Shown: one piece after another, positions 1 to 6,195 of the stretch
How the letters are laid out: each line of letters starts with the position of its first letter
Numbering within the stretch: the first letter of the stretch is position 1
NCBI GenBank assembly: GCA_947460525.1
Contig: CANHIV010000029.1
Coordinates: forward strand, 1-8,138
Origin: Flavobacteriales bacterium
Lineage (GTDB): Bacteria; Bacteroidota; Bacteroidia; Flavobacteriales_D; Sanyastnellaceae
Length of the DNA: 8,138 nucleotides
Direction of reading: 5' to 3'
Position numbers and translations under genes: made by a program
The notes under the pieces: model-generated
The model's database searches: none
What the model was told of the DNA's origin: nothing
The model's input: the letters and a program-made list of their open reading frames with translations, nothing else

Positions 1-2221
1 AGTTGCTCTCAACAGAAACCTTGATGGGATTGCCGCTGTTCATCACCCCTTCATTGATGATTTTAACACGACCCAAATTGTAATCCACCGTAAAGTCTTG
101 TCCTTCTACCAACTTGATACTTCCTGAAGTAACAGATACAGAACCTTGCGGGATGTTCATTGCATTTAGCGAAATGTCCGAGCCCGAGGCGCTCTGGTAT
201 TGTCCTTTGATTCTAAATCGATTGAGCTGTGGGAAATTAATTTGCGCCGATGTTTTTGTCGAATCGTACAACGGATTAAATACCACTTGACTGATCATTT
301 GTTGCGCTTGCGTCGTCAGTCCACCAAAGCCATCAATGATTTCATTTTCCAAATGTTGACCAAATGGCTCGATGTGCGGGAAGAAAATTCTACCGGTCTG
401 CGCATCGATCAAACCACCTTGCGTCGCTGCATTGGGAACAAAGTCGAAGAACGCATCAGGATACGGCATTTGTTGGTTGTCAATTCTGTCCAAATCCAAC
501 AATTGCAACAACAATTTGCCGGAAAGGGGTTCGCGCTGAATGCTGTTCATGTTGACTCCCGTTGCGGGGTTGTTGTACCAAACGTCCAATCTGAAATTTT
601 CCGGAGAAACGCCAAAGGCACCCAAGTTGTAGACGTTCTTCATCATGTTCTGCCACAATGGAGCAGGATCGCCATTGGTCAACTTGACCATTGTAATGGA
701 CGACTTCAACATTTTCAACACCAACGCCTGTGGCGCAGCAATACCATCTTGTGAAAGGGTTCCAACTTGAAAGGTCTGACCATTCAAAGTGTACTCGTAT
801 GCTACCGCCAAAACCTCAGCATTGTTCAAGGCTTGTTTCAAAGAGACAAAACCCAATTTTGTATTATAAGTAAATTCCGAAGCGTTCAACTTTCGGGCAT
901 TTCCGACACGCTCGTAGTGAATTCCTTGCCTAAGGTTAAGCCCCAATGCTTGAATGGCAGGATTGGCATTGGTAAAGCCCAAAATCTCCTGGCTGCCCAT
1001 CATCGTAGCGTACAAATCGTTGTTGTCGTTGTCCGGATTGTTGGGTTGAGGTTGATTGATTAACCCTTGGTAGGCATAATCCGTGGACATGTGCGCAGCG
1101 GGTTCTCCCAAATCTGAGAAAGCCAAAACGTTTCGAACATCCTGGGTATTGGCTTGCTGATTCACCACCCACACTTCTATTCTCGTTACCACCGCACCGC
1201 TATTGACAACGGGCAAGGTCTTCATCGCGTTGTCGTAGCTGTCTCTAAAATAACCGGATAAAAAGTAATGTCGATTGGCTTCGTAGTTGTCCACTGGAAT
1301 ATCAAACTGCGTGGTTTGCGCGCCACCTTGAACGGTAATTTCTTTTCGTTCTCCCTTTTGTTGAGAGACCACTGTGGTGTTTTTCAATTTCCCCCATTGG
1401 GTTTCTACTTTGGCACCAAACAAGCTGGAACTCCCTTGTATCAAGGATCCTGACAAAGGCATCTGAACAGTTCCCAACTCAATCTTCTTGATGATTTGAT
1501 CCTCATCTCCCGTGTAGCCCAATTTCATTTGATTCTCAAAATCAAACTGGCTCTCGGTGTTGTAGTTAAAATTGAACTTCATGCGGGTACCCACATTTCC
1601 CGTTACGTTCAACTGTATTTTTTGATCAAAATCAAAAGTCGTTACCCTGCGCTGACGCTCTGGTATACGGGGATTGTCCACTTTGGACATTTTCAATCCA
1701 AAGGTCAATTCTGCACTTCCTTGCGGACGGAACTCAATTTCATTGGAACCGAAAATATTTTCGAAAGCTTTGGAATCAATCTTAAAACTTGGCGCAAATT
1801 CTCGCTTGGCTTCATCATCTTGTTTCACCAACTCTTTCCAATAGGCCGTTACATTGTCTTTCATCTGGAAAGCCATGTATTCTTCCATCGTCATTTGGGT
1901 CGCATTTCTGAAATCTATGCGATCACCAATTTTTTGCGAGACTTCATACAAACCGGTTTCAGGATTGTATTCAACGTGGTACTTGATGTTTTTGGGAAGA
2001 GGAATCGCGATGCCATTGTCTTGCGGCGAAGGGTTGATGGGGTCTTGATTGGGCCAAACGGGGGTTACCGTGGTATCCGCTTTTGCGGTAATGCCCGCTG
2101 AAGGCCTTGTCCACTGGGGATGATAACTTAACACAGACATGGACCAAGCCAACCATGAGGACAACAAACTAATGCCCACAATCGCGACCCACTGTATGAT
2201 ATGCCTTGCCTTAAGCCTCAC
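1..2221 (-). CDS. sprA: SprA, type IX secretion outer-membrane translocon (N-terminal ~740 codons, gene continues off left edge)
   Basis: SprA forms the very large outer-membrane pore of the type IX secretion system and is needed for gliding motility in flavobacteria. The open frame runs without a stop from 2221 to the left edge, giving about 740 residues of a protein that is usually around 2,400 long, so only the N-terminal third is visible. The GTG at 2221-2219 is the only possible upstream start: the codon before it is the ruvA TAA in the same frame, and the next in-frame ATG is residue 28. Starting at GTG gives a basic n-region (RLKAR) and a hydrophobic stretch at about residues 8-28, a plausible Sec signal peptide. 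Family-typical motifs include LGYTGDEDQIIKKIELG (about 234-250), SLFGAKVETQWGKL (about 261-275), and FFPHIEPFG further on. An Asn/Asp/Pro-rich linker lies near residues 382-396. The gene directly abuts ruvA, so co-transcription is likely. Family assignment is firm; the start codon is less certain. Confidence 0.93.
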   Translation of the reverse strand, partial: MRLKARHIIQWVAIVGISLLSSWLAWSMSVLSYHPQWTRPSAGITAKADTTVTPVWPNQDPINPSPQDNGIAIPLPKNIKYHVEYNPETGLYEVSQKIGDRIDFRNATQMTMEEYMAFQMKDNVTAYWKELVKQDDEAKREFAPSFKIDSKAFENIFGSNEIEFRPQGSAELTFGLKMSKVDNPRIPERQRRVTTFDFDQKIQLNVTGNVGTRMKFNFNYNTESQFDFENQMKLGYTGDEDQIIKKIELGTVQMPLSGSLIQGSSSLFGAKVETQWGKLKNTTVVSQQKGERKEITVQGGAQTTQFDIPVDNYEANRHYFLSGYFRDSYDNAMKTLPVVNSGAVVTRIEVWVVNQQANTQDVRNVLAFSDLGEPAAHMSTDYAYQGLINQPQPNNPDNDNNDLYATMMGSQEILGFTNANPAIQALGLNLRQGIHYERVGNARKLNASEFTYNTKLGFVSLKQALNNAEVLAVAYEYTLNGQTFQVGTLSQDGIAAPQALVLKMLKSSITMVKLTNGDPAPLWQNMMKNVYNLGAFGVSPENFRLDVWYNNPATGVNMNSIQREPLSGKLLLQLLDLDRIDNQQMPYPDAFFDFVPNAATQGGLIDAQTGRIFFPHIEPFGQHLENEIIDGFGGLTTQAQQMISQVVFNPLYDSTKTSAQINFPQLNRFRIKGQYQSASGSDISLNAMNIPQGSVSVTSGSIKLVEGQDFTVDYNLGRVKIINEGVMNSGNPIKVSVESN

Positions 2222-2815
2222 TTAAATTTGTTTCAATACCCATTTGATCCATTCTTCCAAACTTCCGTTGGGGCTTTCTTTCATGACTTTGTCCAAATGC
2301 TTTTCTGCTTTTGACTTGTCCAATCCCAAGGACGAAAGGGCCAATAACGCGTCCTGACGCTGTATATTGTATGCAATCCCTGATTTTTCTGAAGAAACAA
2401 CGCCATCAAATTTGCCCATCTTGTCGTGGAGATCAATGATCATGCGTTCCGCTGTCTTTTCTCCAATTCCCTTGATGCGCTTCAATCCAGCAACGTCTTT
2501 ATTGATAATAACAGCGCGCAATTCATCCGCACTCAAGCTGGAAAGCACCATGCGAGCGGTATTGGGACCAACACCACTAACCGAGATTAACTTCTTAAAA
2601 ATTTCGCGATCCTCCGGATTGCTGAATCCGTAGAGCACCAAAGAAAAGTCATTGCCGTTGATGTGCAAAAGGGTATACAATGTCACCTCACCTTGGTCAG
2701 GCAATTGACTAAAAGTACTCAATGGAATTTGGGCCAAATAGCCGACACCATTGACTTCCACAACTGCATGTACCGGACTTTTCTCCAGTAATTTACCACG
2801 AATAGAGTGCAACAT
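2222..2815 (-). CDS. ruvA: Holliday junction branch migration protein RuvA
   Basis: RuvA binds four-way Holliday junctions as a tetramer and loads the RuvB hexameric motor for branch migration during recombination and repair in the cytoplasm. The product is 197 residues, the usual family length. The N-terminus (MLHSIRGKLLEKSP) matches the OB-fold opening of RuvA. Two helix-hairpin-helix motifs follow: SGVGPNTA at about residue 80 and IKGIGEKTAERMI at about 115-127. The C-terminal three-helix domain (about 145-197) has the RuvB-contact pattern DALLALSSLG. I chose the ATG at 2815-2813 over the GTG one codon upstream (2818) because it aligns with the usual family start and lies 5 nt after an AAGGA ribosome-binding site, which the GTG would crowd. 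The gene is downstream of maeB and its TAA is immediately followed by the sprA start. No RuvB or RuvC is in the window. Confidence 0.96.
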   Translation of the reverse strand: MLHSIRGKLLEKSPVHAVVEVNGVGYLAQIPLSTFSQLPDQGEVTLYTLLHINGNDFSLVLYGFSNPEDREIFKKLISVSGVGPNTARMVLSSLSADELRAVIINKDVAGLKRIKGIGEKTAERMIIDLHDKMGKFDGVVSSEKSGIAYNIQRQDALLALSSLGLDKSKAEKHLDKVMKESPNGSLEEWIKWVLKQI

Positions 2816-2818
2816 CAC

Positions 2819-2825
2819 CTTCCTT
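2819..2825 (-). promoter_or_regulatory. Shine-Dalgarno sequence of ruvA
   Basis: The minus strand reads AAGGAAG immediately upstream of the GTG-ATG pair that could start ruvA. The AAGGA core lies 5 nt before the ATG at 2815, a normal spacing, but only 2 nt before the GTG at 2818, so it favours the ATG start. It is the clearest ribosome-binding site in the window. Confidence 0.5.
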
Positions 2826-2847
2826 TTTTAGAAAGGCGTGAAAATAC

Positions 2848-2871
2848 AAAAAATCCCGCGATTACGCGCGG
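2848..2871 (-). terminator. Rho-independent terminator overlapping the maeB stop codon
   Basis: On the minus strand, CCGCG pairs with CGCGG across a 6-nt loop, and the stem is followed by GA and six T residues. This is a short, GC-rich intrinsic-terminator layout. The maeB TAA stop (2864-2862) falls within the loop, so the left arm of the hairpin is coding sequence (the Gly-Arg-Ala end of MaeB). A terminating ribosome would cover the hairpin, so it may act on untranslated or released transcripts, or only partly attenuate read-through into ruvA. The stem is only 5 bp, so strength is uncertain. Confidence 0.55.
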
Positions 2872-5141
2872 CCAGTTCCCTTGAATTGTGCGTCCACCAC
2901 CGCAATTCGAATCATGTTGATGATTTCTCTTACGGAGCATCCCATTTGCAGAATATGATAACTGTGATTCATCCCCAACAAAACTGGGCCGATTACCTCA
3001 CATCCTGCTGATTCTTGCAACAATTTGTAAGCGATATTTCCTGCAGAAAGATTGGGGAAAATCAAGGTGTTGACTTGATGACCGATCAACTTCGAGAAGG
3101 GGAAATTCTCTTGCATCATTTCATTGTTCAAAGCAAAATTGGCCTGCAACTCCCCATCTACCAGCAAATGTGGATGGTCACGCTGCAAAATTTCTGCCGC
3201 CTTCGCCATCTTTTGTGGGTCTTTTCCTTTGGCAGATCCAAAATTGGAATAACTCAACAATGCAATGCGTGGCGTGATTTTCATTTGACTGATGGCATCT
3301 GCTACACGCAAAGTGATTTCCACAATGTCCTCAGCTGTCGGATCTTCATTAACCGTGGTATCTGCAAAAAACAATGGACCTTTTAATGTTTGAACGATGT
3401 ACATGCCGCACACTTTCTTGACGCCAGCTGCGGGACCTATCACTTGCAATCCTGGACGAATCACCTTGGAGTAATTGCGGGTCATTCCACTGATCATGGC
3501 ATCTGCCATGCCGGTTTCAACCATCATCGCGCCATAGTAATTGCGCTCACGCATGGCGCGAACAGCATCCGTTTGGGTAATTCCTCTGCGTTGCTTTCTA
3601 TCAAAGTAAAGTTTACCAAAACGCTCTCTTACTACATCATTGGCCTCTGTTCTGGGATCAAAAATTTGAACACCTTCCAAATCAATGTCCCACTCTTTGA
3701 TCAACTCTCGGATGCGTTTTTCATCGCCCAATAAAATGGGGATTGCACAACCTTCATCCTTGGCTGCTTCTGCGGCCTTCAAAATTTTCACATTCTCCCC
3801 CTCCGCAAATACCACACGCTTGGGCGACTTGCGGGCACGCTCGGCAATGCCGCGAGACAACGCATTGTCTCTACCAATTCTACTCAACAACTCTGCCTTG
3901 TAAGCTTCATCGCTCTTCATGGGCAATTTGGCTACACCACTTTCCACGGCAGCCTTGGCAACCGCGCCAGACACAACGTAAATCAAACGAGGATCCAACG
4001 GTTTTGGGATGATGTAATCACGACCAAAAGTGATGGTTTGCAAGTTGTAAGCTTGTATAACTTCTTCAGGCACCGACTCCTTGGCCAAAGCAGCCAAAGC
4101 GTGTACAGCAGCCAATTTCATTTCATTGTTGATGCAACGTGCACGAACATCCAACGCTCCTCTGAAGATGAATGGGAATCCCAAAACGTTATTGACCTGG
4201 TTGGGATGATCACTTCTTCCCGTCGCCATGATGAGATCAGGGCGCACTGCCATTGCATCGTCATAACAAATCTCCGGATCAGGATTGGCCAATGCAAACA
4301 CCACTGGATTGCTGTCCATTGAAGCCACCATTTCTTTGGAAACGATGTTTCCTTGCGACAATCCCAAAAATACATTGGCGCCTTTCATGGCGTCTTCCAA
4401 TGTACCAATGTTGTGTTCTGTAGCAAAACGACGTTTGCGGTGATCCAAATCTGTTCTATCTGCAGTAATCAATCCTTTGGAATCGTACATATAGATGTTC
4501 TTGGGATCTGCGCCCAACTGAATCATCATGTCCACGCAAGACAGCGCCGCAGCACCTGCACCACTGACCACAATTCTAACTTCGCCTATCTTCTTTTCTG
4601 CAATTTCCAATGCGTTGATCAATGCTGCGCTGGAAATGATTGCCGTTCCATGCTGGTCATCATGCATGATGGGAATATCCAACTCCGCCTTCAATCGCTC
4701 TTCTATCTCAAACGCCTCTGGGGCTTTGATGTCTTCCAAATTGATTCCACCAAATGTGGGCGAAATGTTCTTCACCGTTCTAATGAAATCCTCCACATCC
4801 GTGGTGTTGACTTCTATGTCAATACTATCGATATCAGCAAAGATCTTGAACAACATTCCTTTGCCCTCCATTACGGGCTTTGAAGCTTCTGGACCCAAAT
4901 TTCCCAATCCCAAAATGGCAGTACCATTGGAAATAACCGCTACCAAATTTCCTTTGGCGGTGTACTTGTAGACATCGTCCACATTGGCTGCAATAGCCAA
5001 AACCGGCTCAGCAACACCTGGTGAATAGGCCAAGGCCAAATCACGTTGTGAGCTGTGGGGCTTGGTGGGGATGATCTCCAACTTTCCTGGTCTTCCTTGT
5101 GAATGATAATCCAGTGCATCCTTTTTCTTAATCGCTTCCAT
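2862..5141 (-). CDS. maeB: NADP-dependent malic enzyme, MaeB type with C-terminal phosphotransacetylase-like domain
   Basis: This enzyme oxidatively decarboxylates malate to pyruvate with production of NADPH, linking the TCA cycle to pyruvate and biosynthesis. The product is 759 residues, the normal length of the two-domain bacterial MaeB form. The malic N-domain (about 10-160) carries YSPGVAEP with the catalytic Tyr39, EGKG with Lys94, and metal ligands Glu136/Asp137 (NLEDI) and Asp162 (HDDQHGTA). A Rossmann NADP-binding domain follows, with GAGAAA at 194-199. The C-terminal part (about 440-750) is phosphotransacetylase-like (GMADAMISG, FPNLSAGNIAYK, GPVLLGMNHSYHIL). In E. coli MaeB this domain is regulatory and senses acetyl-CoA; here the equivalent catalytic region reads SYSNFGS (630-636) and ELQANF (664-669), which suggests it is also non-catalytic. 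The ATG at 5141 has AGGAA 9 nt upstream. The gene follows the epimerase gene by 18 nt and is probably co-transcribed with it. A hairpin terminator overlaps its stop. Confidence 0.96.
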   Translation of the reverse strand: MEAIKKKDALDYHSQGRPGKLEIIPTKPHSSQRDLALAYSPGVAEPVLAIAANVDDVYKYTAKGNLVAVISNGTAILGLGNLGPEASKPVMEGKGMLFKIFADIDSIDIEVNTTDVEDFIRTVKNISPTFGGINLEDIKAPEAFEIEERLKAELDIPIMHDDQHGTAIISSAALINALEIAEKKIGEVRIVVSGAGAAALSCVDMMIQLGADPKNIYMYDSKGLITADRTDLDHRKRRFATEHNIGTLEDAMKGANVFLGLSQGNIVSKEMVASMDSNPVVFALANPDPEICYDDAMAVRPDLIMATGRSDHPNQVNNVLGFPFIFRGALDVRARCINNEMKLAAVHALAALAKESVPEEVIQAYNLQTITFGRDYIIPKPLDPRLIYVVSGAVAKAAVESGVAKLPMKSDEAYKAELLSRIGRDNALSRGIAERARKSPKRVVFAEGENVKILKAAEAAKDEGCAIPILLGDEKRIRELIKEWDIDLEGVQIFDPRTEANDVVRERFGKLYFDRKQRRGITQTDAVRAMRERNYYGAMMVETGMADAMISGMTRNYSKVIRPGLQVIGPAAGVKKVCGMYIVQTLKGPLFFADTTVNEDPTAEDIVEITLRVADAISQMKITPRIALLSYSNFGSAKGKDPQKMAKAAEILQRDHPHLLVDGELQANFALNNEMMQENFPFSKLIGHQVNTLIFPNLSAGNIAYKLLQESAGCEVIGPVLLGMNHSYHILQMGCSVREIINMIRIAVVDAQFKGTGRA

Positions 5142-5159
5142 TTTTTCTATTTCCTAATT

Positions 5160-6155
5160 CTACAAATGTAAATGTCTCCGCATATAAGTACCCGTTCTAC
5201 TGAATACTTCTTCCATATTTTCAAATTGAAAATCCAATTCCAACTTTATCTTTTCCGAGCTAAACTCCTTGACCTGTGCGGTGTTTCTGATGGCCTCCTC
5301 TGTAACCTTGGCCTTGATACCCATGAGTTTTTCCTTGCCTCCATCTATTAACCAAAGCATCTTGAGTACAAATCCATTGACCTTCCAAGATGGCTTCTTC
5401 AATCCCATCGATGTTGCAATTCGAACAAAAGCCCATTGCATGGTTTGATTCTCGGCCACCAAAACATAGCGCTCTCCCCATTTCTTCTTGTCCAGCAAAG
5501 CAATCAAAGCACGCGCAACATCCAAGGCACTCACCCAACCGGTGCCACCTTGCGGATAAGCTCCCCACTTTCTTGCGACTGTCTGAAACAATGCTCCGGT
5601 GCTTTGTTCCGGGGGACATTCGCCGATAATAACGCCGGGGTTGACCATCACAAATTGCCCTCCCTCCTCGTGGCCACGCCACACTTCCATCTCCGCCAAA
5701 AACTTGGTACGTGCATACTCTGTGTGATCCTTGGAAGGTTGCCAAAAACATTGCTCGTCAATCTTCTTTCCTTCCGCAGCCTTTCCCAATGCAGCAATAG
5801 AACTCACAAAACCCATGGCCACCTGATGCTCCAGACACCAATTGACCCACCGCTCTGTTTGCCTAACATTCACTTCCATCATTTGCGCATGGTCCTTTTG
5901 ATGATAACTCACCATGGCCGCGCAATGCACCAAAGCCGTTATTGGCATTGAAGGCATTTCAAAATCCCAATCCGTAGCGGAACTCCATGATAATCCTTGC
6001 ATGGCAGTTTCATCAAGGCCTTGGGCGCGCAACCATGCCTCGGTAGCTGAAGGTGGGGACAAATGATAGAAAGCCAACACCCGATCTCCGCGTGTCAACA
6101 AGACTTTCAACATATACTTTCCCACCAGACCAGTGGCTCCTGTCACCCAATACAT
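5160..6155 (-). CDS. NAD(P)-dependent epimerase/dehydratase family protein (extended SDR)
   Basis: This is a 331-residue extended short-chain dehydrogenase/reductase of unknown substrate. The Rossmann nucleotide-binding motif TGATGLVG is at residues 5-12, HCAAMVSY at 77-84 matches the family's HxAA region, the catalytic Ser is in VSSIAALG (117-124), and the active-site YxxxK pair is Tyr147/Lys151 (YARTK). NPGVIIG and the later GGTGWVSALDVARA match the substrate-domain and cofactor-closing segments typical of the family. No signal peptide is seen; a hydrophobic stretch near residues 260-272 is probably not a true membrane segment. The C-terminus is not distinctive, so substrates such as nucleotide sugars, dihydroflavonol-like compounds or sterol-like ketones cannot be separated. 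It is the first gene of the minus-strand block, divergent from uvrC, and precedes maeB by 18 nt. The ATG at 6155 is only 4 nt after a -7-like element, so its mRNA may be nearly leaderless. Fold assignment is firm; function is open. Confidence 0.88.
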   Translation of the reverse strand: MYWVTGATGLVGKYMLKVLLTRGDRVLAFYHLSPPSATEAWLRAQGLDETAMQGLSWSSATDWDFEMPSMPITALVHCAAMVSYHQKDHAQMMEVNVRQTERWVNWCLEHQVAMGFVSSIAALGKAAEGKKIDEQCFWQPSKDHTEYARTKFLAEMEVWRGHEEGGQFVMVNPGVIIGECPPEQSTGALFQTVARKWGAYPQGGTGWVSALDVARALIALLDKKKWGERYVLVAENQTMQWAFVRIATSMGLKKPSWKVNGFVLKMLWLIDGGKEKLMGIKAKVTEEAIRNTAQVKEFSSEKIKLELDFQFENMEEVFSRTGTYMRRHLHL

Positions 6156-6159
6156 GTGG

Positions 6160-6167
6160 CGAAGTTA
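6160..6167 (-). promoter_or_regulatory. Putative -7 promoter element of the epimerase gene
   Basis: The minus strand reads TAACTTCG, matching TAnnTTTG at all but one fixed position, and ends 4 nt before the ATG at 6155. With usual Bacteroidota spacing, transcription would begin at or next to the start codon. I see no good -33 TTG element at the usual distance, so the call is tentative. Confidence 0.35.
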
Positions 6168-6181
6168 ACCCACAATCTCTT

Positions 6182-6189
6182 TAACTTCG
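6182..6189 (+). promoter_or_regulatory. Putative -7 promoter element of uvrC
   Basis: The plus strand reads TAACTTCG, one mismatch from TAnnTTTG, and ends 6 nt before the TTG start at 6196. It is the mirror image of the element for the divergent epimerase gene. No convincing -33 TTG is visible at 17-23 nt upstream. Confidence 0.35.
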
Positions 6190-6195
6190 CCGACA

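Larger units (their letters stand above)
6158..6191. repeat. Perfect 11-bp inverted repeat in the divergent epimerase/uvrC intergenic region
   Basis: GGCGAAGTTAA at 6158-6168 is exactly complementary in reverse to TTAACTTCGCC at 6181-6191, with a 12-nt spacer. The dyad fills nearly all of the 40-bp gap between two divergent start codons. Each arm read outward contains TAACTTCG, one base from the Bacteroidota -7 consensus TAnnTTTG. The symmetry can therefore be explained by two back-to-back promoters, although an operator for a dimeric regulator or an RNA hairpin is also possible. Confidence 0.7.

Noticed and set aside
200..2101. Long plus-strand open frames at 200-754 (184 aa) and 1496-2101 (201 aa)
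   Set aside because: They lie antisense to the continuous sprA frame, show no recognisable family, and have compositions expected of a shadow of a coding strand.
2816..2818. GTG at 2818 as the ruvA start
   Set aside because: It adds a single residue, sits almost on top of the Shine-Dalgarno sequence, and does not match the usual RuvA N-terminus as well as the following ATG.
3015..4971. Plus-strand open frames opposite maeB (up to 176 aa)
   Set aside because: They are entirely antisense to a well-supported malic enzyme gene with intact motifs and have no domain of their own.
5260..5951. Alternative frames of 163 aa (minus) and 171 aa (plus) within the epimerase gene
   Set aside because: The epimerase frame carries the SDR motifs throughout, and these are overlapping frames without coherent protein features.
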